Notes: generated by a model from the sequence alone, not told the origin. A stretch of 55,400 nucleotides of DNA from Ruminococcaceae bacterium UBA7080 (GCA_002493595.1 DKZG01000010.1:1-55400); one strand, 5' to 3'. Positions 1 to 7,988 are shown, counted from the first letter of the stretch. Translations and numbers: made by a program.

Positions 1-303
1 GATACAGGCAATCAGCGATGCTCTCATCGCTTTGTTTAAGTGTTTAAATCCGCTAGTCTTACAGGCCTTCATTATTTGTTCGCTGCTCATAAGCGGAACA
101 ATAACAGCAAAGCCGTTATTTTCTTCCTGCTCAAGCTCAATGAGTAAATTTGTACATTCATCGATTAAATCGCAGTCTATTGCAGCAGGTTCTTTGCTCA
201 GCTCATCATCAATTATCATATTAAGCATTTCTTTAAGTTCATGATTGAAGCTTTTATCATTAAAAAGTGAGCTTAAAATCTTTTCGTTAACTAAAGTAGT
301 CAT
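1..303 (-). CDS. Putative anti-sigma/partner protein of the upstream sigma factor (3' end outside window)
   Basis: The frame opens with ATG at 303 and stays open to the window edge, giving at least 101 residues. A strong AAGGAGAT site lies just upstream, and the sigma-factor stop is only 13 nt before the start, so the two are one operon. The visible part is acidic and soluble (start MTTLVNEKIL, later an ELEQEE stretch), and the end turns hydrophobic (MRASLIACI), as expected just before a membrane segment. A gene directly behind an ECF sigma factor is commonly its anti-sigma factor. That role is inferred from position only; I recognise no family. Confidence 0.6.
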   Translation of the reverse strand, partial: MTTLVNEKILSSLFNDKSFNHELKEMLNMIIDDELSKEPAAIDCDLIDECTNLLIELEQEENNGFAVIVPLMSSEQIMKACKTSGFKHLNKAMRASLIACI

Positions 304-316
304 TGTGATCTCCTTC

Positions 317-841
317 CTATCTGTTAATTTCAACAGAGTTTTTAATTTTTGTTCTTAGGCGCTGCAGACGTTTTGCTGCTGCTGTTTTTGAGATATTGAG
401 TTTTTTTGCCGTTTCTTCAATTGTATAATCATATATGTACTTATACTTCAGAAGCTGTTGTTCATCAGGATTCAAAACATCATTAAGCTGCTTGTTAAGG
501 GCTTCATAATCCATATTGCTGTAGATTTTATTATTATCATCAATAAGCTTATCCTCATAGTCATATATCGGAACCATGCGCTGATTATGTTTTGTTTTTT
601 CATCAAAGCACTTCAAAACAAAATTGCCCGAGGTTTTATAAAGAAAAGCCCTGGGGTTTTCAATTTCTTCTCCGGCGAGCATTTTTTTATATAAAACCAT
701 AAATGCATTTTGCATACAGTCCTCTGCACTGTCACTGTCTTTCAGCTTGACAAGACACATTTTAAATATAGGACTCTTATATTGATTATAAAGCTGCGTA
801 AATCTATCCTGAACAGCTTTTTTATTATGATTACTGTTCAA
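317..841 (-). CDS. RNA polymerase sigma factor, sigma-70 family (ECF-like)
   Basis: This protein of about 174 residues redirects RNA polymerase to a dedicated promoter set. Region 2 covers roughly residues 10-75 (SAEDCMQNAFMVLYKKM followed by NPRAFLYKT). Region 4 covers about 115-165, with a helix-turn-helix YTIEETAKKLNISKTAAAKRLQRL. There is no region 1 or 3, typical of ECF factors. An in-frame GTG at 850 overlaps the AAGGAGG site itself, so TTG at 841, about 8 nt behind that site, is the better start. It is followed at 13 nt by the partner gene running off the window. A possible autoregulatory promoter lies at 900-924. The regulon is unknown. Confidence 0.88.
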   Translation of the reverse strand: MNSNHNKKAVQDRFTQLYNQYKSPIFKMCLVKLKDSDSAEDCMQNAFMVLYKKMLAGEEIENPRAFLYKTSGNFVLKCFDEKTKHNQRMVPIYDYEDKLIDDNNKIYSNMDYEALNKQLNDVLNPDEQQLLKYKYIYDYTIEETAKKLNISKTAAAKRLQRLRTKIKNSVEINR

Positions 842-899
842 ACAACACACCTCCTTATTCGTTAGGTAAGTTTTGATTTAAATCGTCTACCCGTTAAGT

Positions 900-924
900 A
901 GTACGGAAATGATGATAAAAGTTG
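900..924 (-). promoter_or_regulatory. Possible ECF-type promoter for the sigma gene
   Basis: Read on the minus strand there is a CAAC element (924-921), a 15-nt spacer and CGTACT (905-900). This resembles the AAC / CGT layout of ECF-sigma promoters, which usually drive their own sigma gene. An overlapping inverted repeat (912-920 with 931-939, 9-bp arms) sits on the same site. Weak evidence. Confidence 0.25.
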
Positions 925-1005
925 ACACATTTTTATCATAAACCTGAAAAAATTTTTTATCAAGCATAAATCATATCCCAAATTATATTGTTTTGAAATT
1001 TGGAC

Positions 1006-1034
1006 TTGATTATTTTAAAGCGGTCTGCTATAAT
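1006..1034 (+). promoter_or_regulatory. Promoter of the HMGL-type aldolase gene
   Basis: TTGATT at 1006-1011 and a perfect TATAAT at 1029-1034 are separated by 17 bp. Transcription would begin near 1041, leaving a leader of about 65 nt. Confidence 0.75.
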
Positions 1035-1106
1035 GTATGAAAACGCTTTAAAGCAAAGAGACTTTAAAGCACTAAAGTGAACTTGTTGTTAAAAGAGGTA
1101 ATAATT

Positions 1107-2084
1107 ATGAATGCAAGAAAAGGCAATCTTATGACGGTAAGAACAGACGTCAAGGTTTTGGATGCAACAATCAGAGACGGCGGTCTGTGCAATAATTTTG
1201 AATTTACTGATGAATTCGTTACGGAGCTTTACAAAGCAAACATCAAATCAGGTGTTGACTATATGGAGTTTGGTTACCGTGCTTCAAAAAATCTGTTTGA
1301 TACAAATAAATTCGGGAAATGGAAATTCTGCGATGAGTCGGATATTAGAAGCATTGTAGGAGAAAATGTGTCTGATATGAAAATTGCTGTTATGGCAGAT
1401 GTAGGCAGATGTGATTTTAAAGAGGATTTTATTCCAAAGTGTGATTCTGTTATCGATATGGTGCGTGTAGCCTGCTATATTCACCAAATTCCTGCTGCCA
1501 TTGAAATGATTGAGTATTTTAACAAACTCGGTTATGAAACAACTTGCAATATTATGGCAATCAGCCAAGCGAATTCCGAGCAGGTAGAAGAAGCACTTGA
1601 GATGCTCGGTCAGAGCAGTGTGGATGTTATTTATCTTGTTGACTCATACGGCTCACTCTATCCTGAATCGGCAGGCAAGCTTGCAAAAAAGTATCTTGAG
1701 ATTGGGGAGAAATACGGCAAGGCAATTGGTTTTCATGCTCATAATAATCAAAATCTTGCTTTTGCAAATACAATAGAAACCCTTTCATATGGTGTTTCAT
1801 ATCTGGATGCAACCGCATCCGGTATGGGAAGAGGCTCGGGCAACTGCGCAATGGAGCTTCTTTTAGGCTTTCTTAAGAATCCTAAGTATAACCTTTACAG
1901 TCTGCTTACCTTCCTTGAAAAATATATTATCCCGCTTAAAGAAAGCGGAGTAGTATGGGGTTATGATGTTCAATACATGCTTACGGGACAGTTAAACCGC
2001 CATCCGAGAGAAGCAATGGCATTTACTGCAGATAAAAGGCAGGATTATTGCGAATTTTATAAGGGCCTGCTTGACAATGATTAA
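1107..2084 (+). CDS. HMGL-like aldolase (DRE-TIM metallolyase family)
   Basis: The 325-residue protein has the DRE-TIM signature DATIRDGG at 19-26 and the second metal motif HAH at 210-212. This places it with HMG-CoA lyase, 4-hydroxy-2-oxovalerate aldolase and the 2-isopropylmalate/homocitrate synthases. The length and a single catalytic domain without DmpG-type communication or LeuA-type regulatory extensions fit the stand-alone 'aldolase catalytic domain' proteins of Clostridia, whose substrate is not established. An upstream in-frame GTG at 1077 is rejected because an AAGAGGTA site precedes the ATG at 1107. It has its own promoter. The promoter of the thiamine operon overlaps its 3' end, so the two are separate units. 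Confidence 0.85.
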   Translation: MNARKGNLMTVRTDVKVLDATIRDGGLCNNFEFTDEFVTELYKANIKSGVDYMEFGYRASKNLFDTNKFGKWKFCDESDIRSIVGENVSDMKIAVMADVGRCDFKEDFIPKCDSVIDMVRVACYIHQIPAAIEMIEYFNKLGYETTCNIMAISQANSEQVEEALEMLGQSSVDVIYLVDSYGSLYPESAGKLAKKYLEIGEKYGKAIGFHAHNNQNLAFANTIETLSYGVSYLDATASGMGRGSGNCAMELLLGFLKNPKYNLYSLLTFLEKYIIPLKESGVVWGYDVQYMLTGQLNRHPREAMAFTADKRQDYCEFYKGLLDND

Positions 2085-2099
2085 TATAGGTATTATAAT
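2071..2099 (+). promoter_or_regulatory. Promoter of the riboswitch-controlled thiamine uptake operon
   Basis: A perfect TTGACA (2071-2076), 17-bp spacer and perfect TATAAT (2094-2099). The -35 box lies inside the last codons of the aldolase gene. Transcription would start near 2106, immediately before the aptamer. Confidence 0.9.
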
Positions 2100-2114
2100 A
2101 AATACAACTTAATA

Positions 2115-2186
2115 AGTCAGGGGTGCCGGATTTTCCGGCTGAGATTATACCCTCTAAGCCGAGCATTAGTATGGACGGCGGAGACT
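2115..2186 (+). promoter_or_regulatory. TPP-type riboswitch aptamer with an atypical 3' half
   Basis: The 5' half is a textbook TPP pyrimidine sensor: P1 strand AGTC (2115-2118), P2 GGGT (2121-2124) with ACCC (2149-2152), the GGTGCC start, a P3 hairpin GCCGGA/TCCGGC (2125-2139) and the invariant CTGAGA (2139-2144). P1 closes with GACT at 2183-2186. The 3' half does not contain the usual pyrophosphate-sensor sequence (ACCTGATC...TAATGCC...GCGNAGGGA). Instead there is a compact hairpin: GCCG (2158-2161) with CGGC (2176-2179), an AG/GA internal loop, CAT/ATG and a TAGT loop. Placement directly before thiamine-transport genes supports a thiamine-related ligand. Which compound is bound is open. 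Confidence 0.75.
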
Positions 2187-2246
2187 ATCTAATTGGCATA
2201 ATTGCACCCTATTCTGACTATATGTTTGAATAGGGTTTTTCTTTTT
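2116..2246 (+). terminator. Riboswitch expression platform: antiterminator versus intrinsic terminator
   Basis: CCCTATTC (2207-2214) pairs with GAATAGGG (2228-2235), followed by a T-rich tract from 2236, forming a terminator. The alternative pairing uses aptamer bases: GTCAGGGGTGC (2116-2126) is complementary to GCACCC (2204-2209) and CTGAC (2214-2218) with a 4-nt bulge. Folding of P1/P2 on ligand binding would release the terminator arm, predicting an OFF switch. Confidence 0.8.
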
Positions 2247-2287
2247 TCTTTTGACTTGTTAGGAATCTGACGAAAGGAGTGCTGTTT

Positions 2288-2587
2288 ATGAAAGCAAGTG
2301 TTGCGATTCAGGTTTTACCTGATGTTCAGAGTGAAGATGAGCTTATCCGCATTGTGGACGAGGTTATCGCCTACATTAAAAGTACAGGTCTGAACTGCTA
2401 TGTAGGTCCATTTGAAACAACTATCGAGGGAGAAAGCTATGATCAGCTTATGGAAATTATTGCAAACTGTCAAAAGGTTGCAATCAACGCAGGCTGTCCG
2501 AGTGTAAGTGCTTATATCAAAGTTGTTTACAACCCTGAAGGCGAGGTTCTCACCATTGACAAAAAAGTTACAAAGCATCACCAATAA
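2288..2587 (+). CDS. MTH1187-family thiamine-binding protein (DUF77)
   Basis: This 99-residue protein matches the small ferredoxin-fold MTH1187/YkoF-type family (starts MKASVAIQVLPDV; contains YIKSTGLNCYVGPFETTIEG; ends with a VYNPEGE stretch). Family members bind thiamine or related pyrimidines and are often encoded with thiamine ABC transporters. The start is ATG 2288, 8 nt after AAAGGAG; an in-frame GTG at 2279 overlaps that site. It is the first gene behind the riboswitch. Its 3' end overlaps the permease gene, indicating coupled translation. Confidence 0.9.
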   Translation: MKASVAIQVLPDVQSEDELIRIVDEVIAYIKSTGLNCYVGPFETTIEGESYDQLMEIIANCQKVAINAGCPSVSAYIKVVYNPEGEVLTIDKKVTKHHQ

Positions 2588-3329
2588 AATTGCCCCGGCA
2601 ATTGCAATTATCGCGGTGCTGATAATATGGTATTTCTGTTGTGAGGGTGAGTTGATTCCGGCGTATATGCTGCCGTCCCCTGCCGATGTATTCAATGCCT
2701 TTGTCAACAATTTTTCTATTATGACAGAACAGGCGCAGGTTACGCTTCAGGAGGCGGTTTACGGGCTGGGTATAGGAATATTGCTTGCATTTATTGTGTC
2801 AACGCTTATGGACAGATTTTCATTTTTATATAAGGCAATCTATCCCATACTCATAATAACGCAGACAATACCTACTATCGCCATTGCCCCGCTGCTCGTT
2901 TTGTGGATGGGCTTTGATATGGCACCAAAAATCACCTTAATCACAATAACCACCTTTTTTCCGATTTCTGTCGGACTGCTGGAAGGGTATCAGTCCGTTG
3001 ACAGTGATGAAATCAATATGATGCGTTCAATGGGCGCAAACAGATTTCAGATATTCAGACATATCAAGCTGCCGACTGCTGCTCCCGCATTCTTTTCGGG
3101 TCTGCGGATTTCAGCAGCCTATGCTGTTGTAGGTGCGGTAATATCGGAATGGCTTGGCGGTTTTAAGGGACTCGGTGTTTATATGACCAGAGTTCAGAAA
3201 GCATATGCCTTTGACAAAATGTTTGCCGTAATTGTATTTGTTTCGGCAATCAGTTTGCTGCTTATGGCTTTTGTCAGCCTGCTGCAAAAAATTGTAATGC
3301 CCTGGCAAAAAAAGAAAAAGGATATATAA
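2556..3329 (+). CDS. thiX: ABC transporter permease, ThiX/SsuC type
   Basis: A polytopic inner-membrane permease of about 257 residues. The first transmembrane segment follows the N-terminus (APAIAIIAVLIIWYF), then MLPSPADV, and the cytoplasmic EAA loop near the C-terminal third (MRSMGANRFQIFRHIKLP followed by GLRISAAYAVVGAV). It belongs to the BPD_transp_1 permeases that work with NMT1/ThiY-type binding proteins to import thiamine precursors. The start is uncertain: the frame is open back to GTG 2508. TTG 2556, about 9 nt behind a GCGAGG site, gives the usual family length and a 32-nt overlap with the preceding gene. No ATG is available before the first membrane helix. Confidence 0.85.
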   Translation: MTKKLQSITNKIAPAIAIIAVLIIWYFCCEGELIPAYMLPSPADVFNAFVNNFSIMTEQAQVTLQEAVYGLGIGILLAFIVSTLMDRFSFLYKAIYPILIITQTIPTIAIAPLLVLWMGFDMAPKITLITITTFFPISVGLLEGYQSVDSDEINMMRSMGANRFQIFRHIKLPTAAPAFFSGLRISAAYAVVGAVISEWLGGFKGLGVYMTRVQKAYAFDKMFAVIVFVSAISLLLMAFVSLLQKIVMPWQKKKKDI

Positions 3330-3331
3330 TT

Positions 3332-4351
3332 ATGAAATTTAAAAAAATAACAGCTCTTATTATGGCTGCTGTACTTATTATCAGTCTTGCTGCCTGCAGC
3401 AAAACCAATGATAATAAAAAAGATACTGACAAAAAAACAAAATTGACCGTATGCCTTGACTGGACACCGAATACGAACCACACAGGCATGTTTGTTGCGC
3501 TGGATCAAGGATATTATGAGGAGGCCGGTCTGGATGTGGAAATCGTTCAGCCGCCTGAAAATACGGGTGCTGTTCAGGTATGTGCATCCGGTCAGGCTCA
3601 GTTTGCGGTTGAATTTCAGGATACTTTAGCACCTGTATTCACATCCGATACACCGCTTGGTGTAACTGCCGTTGCCGCTCTTCTTCAGCACAATACATCC
3701 GGTATTATGTCAAAGGCGGGTGCAGGCATGGATAGGCCCAAAGGACTTGAGGGGAAAACATTTCTGACCTGGGACTCACCTACTGAGCTTGCTATTATGA
3801 AAAGCATTGTTAATTCCGACGGCGGCAACTGGGACAAGGTAAATCTTATTCCGAATACCGTTACCGATGAGGCACAGGATATAAAAAATAATCCTGATCA
3901 CGCAATCTGGGTTTTCTATGCATGGAGCGGTATCAATGCTGAGGTGAACAACGTTGATGTTGACTATTTCTATTTTAAAGACATTAACGAAACCTTTGAT
4001 TACTACACGCCTGTTCTTATCGGAAACAATGATTTTCTTGCCGAAAATCCTGACATTGCCAAGGCTTTCCTTTTTGCAACAAAAAAAGGCTATGAATACG
4101 CAATTGAAAAGCCTGAGGCAGCTGCCGATATTCTTATAAAATCTGATGAAACAGGCTCCCTTACAGGCAGCGAAAAGCTTGTCTATGAAAGTCAGAAATG
4201 GATTTCGCAGCAGTATATTGCTGATGCTGAAAAATGGGGTTATATTGCTCCTCAGCGCTGGGACAGATTCTATAAGTGGCTTTGGGATAATCAGCTTGTA
4301 GAAAAAGAGCTGCCCGCAGGTACAGGCTTCACGAACGATTATTTGGAATAA
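3332..4351 (+). CDS. thiY: ABC transporter substrate-binding lipoprotein, NMT1/ThiY type
   Basis: The 339-residue protein starts with a lipoprotein signal peptide and lipobox LAAC (Cys22). It then shows the NMT1/ThiY motif LDWTPNTNHTGMFVALDQGYY at about 42-62 (written here as two joined blocks, LDWTPNTNH and TGMFVALDQGYY) and an aromatic-rich C-terminus. In this family the lipoprotein presents formylaminopyrimidine, HMP or thiamine to the permease outside the membrane. It starts 2 nt after the permease stop and is followed at 3 nt by the ATPase. The exact ligand cannot be read from the sequence. Confidence 0.9.
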   Translation: MKFKKITALIMAAVLIISLAACSKTNDNKKDTDKKTKLTVCLDWTPNTNHTGMFVALDQGYYEEAGLDVEIVQPPENTGAVQVCASGQAQFAVEFQDTLAPVFTSDTPLGVTAVAALLQHNTSGIMSKAGAGMDRPKGLEGKTFLTWDSPTELAIMKSIVNSDGGNWDKVNLIPNTVTDEAQDIKNNPDHAIWVFYAWSGINAEVNNVDVDYFYFKDINETFDYYTPVLIGNNDFLAENPDIAKAFLFATKKGYEYAIEKPEAAADILIKSDETGSLTGSEKLVYESQKWISQQYIADAEKWGYIAPQRWDRFYKWLWDNQLVEKELPAGTGFTNDYLE

Positions 4352-4354
4352 ACT

Positions 4355-5095
4355 ATGGAAATATTAAAAGCAGAAAATATATGCAAAAATTTTGAAAATA
4401 ACCATGTTCTGAATGATGTTTCAATCACACTGAATCAAGGTGAAATCGTTAGCCTTCTCGGCATAAGCGGTTCAGGAAAAACGACACTGTTTAATGTGCT
4501 TTCGGGTATATATAAGCCTGACGGCGGACAGGTTTTTTTGCATGGTGCGGATATTACAGGTGTACCGGGCAAAATCAGCTATATGCTGCAAAAGGATTTG
4601 CTTTTGCCATATAAAAGAATTATTGATAATGTTTCGTTGCCTCTGCTTCTTTCGGGAACTAAAAAAAAGGAAGCGCGCTTAAAGGCATCTGAATATTTTG
4701 CGGAATTTGGGTTAGACGGTACACAGTATAATTATCCGGCTGAGCTTTCGGGCGGTATGCGCCAAAGGGCTGCGCTTTTAAGAACCTATCTTGCCTCCGA
4801 AGGAGTAGCGCTTCTTGATGAGCCTTTCAGTGCGCTGGATACGATTACGAAAAGCAGTATTCACAAGTGGTATCTTGATGTTATGAAGAAAATTGATTTA
4901 TCGACCGTGTTCATAACGCATGATATTGATGAAGCGATACTCCTTTCCGACCGTATTTATATTTTAGCAGGAAAGCCCGCAAGGATTACAGATGAAATTG
5001 TTATTGATGTGCCGAAGCCGCGCAGAGATGATTTTAACTTAAGCAGCGAATTTCTGCAATACAAGCGAAAAATAGTGAATTCGTTACATATTTGA
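4355..5095 (+). CDS. thiZ: ABC transporter ATP-binding protein, ThiZ/SsuB type
   Basis: This 246-residue cytoplasmic ATPase powers the preceding permease. The Walker A motif is GISGSGKTT at 36-44, the Q-loop MLQKDLLLPY lies near 85, the signature ELSGGMRQR near 130, Walker B ALLDEPFSALD near 150, and the H-loop VFITHD follows. It closes the thiamine uptake operon and is followed by a strong bidirectional terminator at 5103-5141. The C-terminus (DFNLSSEFLQYKRKIVNSL) is typical of the SsuB/TauB/ThiZ group. Confidence 0.92.
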   Translation: MEILKAENICKNFENNHVLNDVSITLNQGEIVSLLGISGSGKTTLFNVLSGIYKPDGGQVFLHGADITGVPGKISYMLQKDLLLPYKRIIDNVSLPLLLSGTKKKEARLKASEYFAEFGLDGTQYNYPAELSGGMRQRAALLRTYLASEGVALLDEPFSALDTITKSSIHKWYLDVMKKIDLSTVFITHDIDEAILLSDRIYILAGKPARITDEIVIDVPKPRRDDFNLSSEFLQYKRKIVNSLHI

Positions 5096-5102
5096 TAAAA
5101 AT

Positions 5103-5150
5103 AAAAGCGGTTTGCTCCGACAATACGGGCAGACCGCTTTTGCATTTTTT
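5103..5150. terminator. Bidirectional intrinsic terminator
   Basis: AAAAGCGGT (5103-5111) pairs with ACCGCTTTT (5133-5141), extended inward by TGC/GCA pairs, with T-rich flanks on both sides. It sits between the convergent thiamine operon and GH25 genes. Confidence 0.85.
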
Positions 5151-5153
5151 GAT

Positions 5154-6974
5154 TTATTTTACTTTGATGCGTTGTACATTTGACCAGGTGCTGTAAATGT
5201 TTTTACCATTGAAGGTTTTGTATGAGCGAATGCGCAAATAATACGTTTTTTTAGCGGATTTAGTGGAGAGAGTTGCTTTGTTTGTATTCTGTTTAAATCT
5301 TGCTGACTGAACATTTGATTTAAAATCCTTTGATGTTGACCACTGAATTTGATAACCCGTGCAGTTTACGCGGTACCAAAGCATAGATATTTTTTTTGAC
5401 GAAGGACTGCTGATTTTTCTTGTTTTAATTGGTTGAGGTCTGGTGGTATCTGCAACCTTGGGGCTTTTTGTGCCTATTTTCTTTTCGCTGTCTTTTGTGT
5501 ATGCAGCTACGCTGAAATAAACGGTTTCACCGACTTTGAGATTTTTAACAGTATATTTGTTGCTGTTGTACCCGCTTAAATCAGCAACCAGGCTGTATTT
5601 TTTTGATGATGGAGAATAACGGTATACTCTGTAGCCGGCAGCACCCTGCTTTTTATTCCACTGGAGAGAGACAGATGTATTTGATCTGCCGGTAGATTTT
5701 AATCCCGTTACAGCGTCGGCAATGGTATGTTTTGTATTGATGGCAGAATAAGAACCGTAAATTATTTTTCCGCTGCTGCTTTTTCTGCCGCATTTTACGC
5801 TTACATTATATTCATTTCCCGGAGTAAGACCTGTAATGGTAATGCCGTTAGTTGAAACCTTTTTTGAAAATCCCTTTCCGGTAAAATTGTTTTTAATATA
5901 AACATAATATGTCTGTGCACCTTTAACTGCATTCCAGGTAAAGCTTAGTGTATCTGTGCTTCTTGATTTTAATGTGAGCGATGGTGTTCGGTCCGGTTTA
6001 ATCAGGAACTTAAAGTTATATTTTTTGCCCTTATAATCATTTATGCCTGTTGCGGTAATTCGCGCAGTGCCGACATTTGTGTTGTTGCTGTATGAGAGGG
6101 TATAATCCTCGTTTTCAACCAGTATTTTTTCATCATCTTTTATAACCGGTTTTGGCTCAATTGCCTGACCGGTATAAATATAAGATTTGAGCTCAACAGA
6201 ATGATCCTCATAATACCAAAAGTTAACGTCTGCTTTGCCTTCAATGCCGTTTACTTTGCCTGATTCGGTGTATTGCCAAAAATCAAATTCACCGGCATAT
6301 GGTGTATTGGTGGTATAATGTGCAAGCCAAATCTTATAATCATCACTGATTTGTGCTGCATTAAGATGCGTTTCAAGAAAGCTTTTGTTTGCGTAAAGAC
6401 AGCCGTCGTAACCCGCCTTGCTGAGTTCTGACAGAAAAGCAAGTGCATTGTTTGTCATTGTATTTTTAGACAGCTTGGCACTGTCTAATCTGCCTGCCGA
6501 TGTTCCTGCAAATTCATAATCCATAACTACGGGAAGCGTAATGTTATAATTTTGAATGGCAGCAATCAGTTTTTGTGCTTCCTGCTTAGCCTCAGTGGTA
6601 TTTAAGGCCTGAGAATACCAATAAACTCCGACAGCCAGACCTGCATCAAGGGCTTTGGTTATGTTGGTTTTATAGTGTGTGTCATAGTTTAGGGAAAATC
6701 TTGATTTTGTGTATCCCGTATATCCCACACGAATGAATGCAAAATCTATACCTGCAGCCTTTACTTTTTTAAAATTAACAGTATTGTTATGCTGTGATAT
6801 ATCAACACCGTTTAATCTCGGACGCTCATCAAATCTGGATTGATGCGTATATGTATGTGCTGTGTAGGGGCTTTTTTCCTTAATTTGTGCAAATGCGATT
6901 GTGCTGCTTTGTAACGACAGAAGCATAACAAGCGCAATTGATATGGCTTTTATTATTTTTTTCAAATTCATCAT
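5154..6974 (-). CDS. Secreted GH25 lysozyme-family glycosidase with Ig-like and FN3 repeats
   Basis: A 606-residue exported protein. A signal peptide ends near residue 29 (STIAFA). The GH25 muramidase domain spans about 55-250 (NGVDISQHN, FAFIRVGYTGY, catalytic D-x-E in LPVVMDYEF, FWQYTESGKV). A bacterial Ig-like repeat follows (YTGQAIEPKPVIK ... NVGTARITATGINDYKG), then about three fibronectin type III repeats. GH25 enzymes cleave the MurNAc-GlcNAc bond of peptidoglycan; the repeats probably bind the wall. ATG 6974 overlaps the stop of the upstream GH25 gene (ATGA), so the two are translationally coupled. A longer TTG start at 7001 lacks a ribosome site. Confidence 0.9.
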   Translation of the reverse strand: MMNLKKIIKAISIALVMLLSLQSSTIAFAQIKEKSPYTAHTYTHQSRFDERPRLNGVDISQHNNTVNFKKVKAAGIDFAFIRVGYTGYTKSRFSLNYDTHYKTNITKALDAGLAVGVYWYSQALNTTEAKQEAQKLIAAIQNYNITLPVVMDYEFAGTSAGRLDSAKLSKNTMTNNALAFLSELSKAGYDGCLYANKSFLETHLNAAQISDDYKIWLAHYTTNTPYAGEFDFWQYTESGKVNGIEGKADVNFWYYEDHSVELKSYIYTGQAIEPKPVIKDDEKILVENEDYTLSYSNNTNVGTARITATGINDYKGKKYNFKFLIKPDRTPSLTLKSRSTDTLSFTWNAVKGAQTYYVYIKNNFTGKGFSKKVSTNGITITGLTPGNEYNVSVKCGRKSSSGKIIYGSYSAINTKHTIADAVTGLKSTGRSNTSVSLQWNKKQGAAGYRVYRYSPSSKKYSLVADLSGYNSNKYTVKNLKVGETVYFSVAAYTKDSEKKIGTKSPKVADTTRPQPIKTRKISSPSSKKISMLWYRVNCTGYQIQWSTSKDFKSNVQSARFKQNTNKATLSTKSAKKTYYLRIRSYKTFNGKNIYSTWSNVQRIKVK

Positions 6975-7786
6975 CCTTTGCTTTCGTTTTTGCTGTACCA
7001 ATAGTTAAGGTCAACATATTTGCTGCCGAGTGCATCATTTTGTCCGGTTTTTGAGTACTGCCATACATCATAATCAATGTCAAATGTAACATTGCTGTTA
7101 TAATCTGCAGCCCAGATCAGAGTCTGCTTGCCGATATGCTTTAATTCAAGATTGTGATAAAGCACACCGGATGAGGCGTATATACCTGCAATGTATCCCT
7201 TATTTTCAATCCTTTTGCAAAAAGCATTTACAATGTCGGTATTATCTGACGGACTCAAAATACTGTCGCTGAGTCTTCCGGTGGGATTGCCGTCTTTATC
7301 AGCAGGGTATTCAAAATCAATAACCAAAGGCAGCTTAGGATTATAATGCTTTATTGTGCTAAGCACAAATTCGGCTTCCTCCTCTGCCTCTTCTTCATTT
7401 ACAGCCTGTGTGTAAAAATATACACCAAACGGAATACCGGCTTTTTGGGCAGCCTTTAAATTTTCCTTTGCACGCTTGTCCGTATATATTTCACCATTGC
7501 CATATCCTCTGTATCCTACACGGATAAAAGCAAAATCAAAATCTTTGCTGACAGCATCCCAGTCGATTTTGCCATTATGTTCGGAAACATCAATACCATG
7601 TGCGACAGATTTTTGAAAATCATAAATTTGCTGTGGGTTTTTTGAATGGTTGCATAAGAATATGATAAAAGAAATAAGTGCAGCAGCTGAAACAGCAATT
7701 AATATCGCTGTGATAAGTGTTTTTTGTTTAAGTTCGGGTTTGCTTTTCTTTTTCCTTCTTTTTGTCGGTTTGTTTTTCGATACCAT
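6971..7786 (-). CDS. Membrane-anchored GH25 lysozyme-family protein
   Basis: The 271-residue protein has a very basic N-terminus (KPTKRRKKKSKPELK), one transmembrane helix (about 25-46) and a GH25 domain filling the rest: HGIDVSEHNG, DFAFIRVGYRGYG, the catalytic LVIDFEY, and VDLNYWY at the end. Orientation would place the enzyme outside the cell, tethered to the membrane. ATG 7786 follows AAGGAG by 6 nt. It is the first gene of a two-gene GH25 unit; the second member is secreted. The pair suggests one anchored and one released peptidoglycan hydrolase. Confidence 0.9.
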   Translation of the reverse strand: MVSKNKPTKRRKKKSKPELKQKTLITAILIAVSAAALISFIIFLCNHSKNPQQIYDFQKSVAHGIDVSEHNGKIDWDAVSKDFDFAFIRVGYRGYGNGEIYTDKRAKENLKAAQKAGIPFGVYFYTQAVNEEEAEEEAEFVLSTIKHYNPKLPLVIDFEYPADKDGNPTGRLSDSILSPSDNTDIVNAFCKRIENKGYIAGIYASSGVLYHNLELKHIGKQTLIWAADYNSNVTFDIDYDVWQYSKTGQNDALGSKYVDLNYWYSKNESKG

Positions 7787-7935
7787 AACAACTCCTTGAA
7801 AACGGCTTTCATTTAACTTACATCATATTAACACATTGTTTGCTTTTGTTCTATATAAAAATCAAAATCATTACAGATTGTTTACAATATTAGAAAAATA
7901 TTCTATAATATGCTTTGTTTGGTATACACGCTATA

Positions 7936-7963
7936 TTGACATATTCTTTAAACATTCTATAAT
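7936..7963 (+). promoter_or_regulatory. Promoter of DAHP synthase gene
   Basis: TTGACA (7936-7941) and TATAAT (7958-7963) with a 16-bp spacer; start of transcription expected near 7970, a very short leader. I see no T-box or trp-type leader. Confidence 0.85.
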
Positions 7964-7988
7964 ATAAACAAAGACTGAGGTGATTTAT

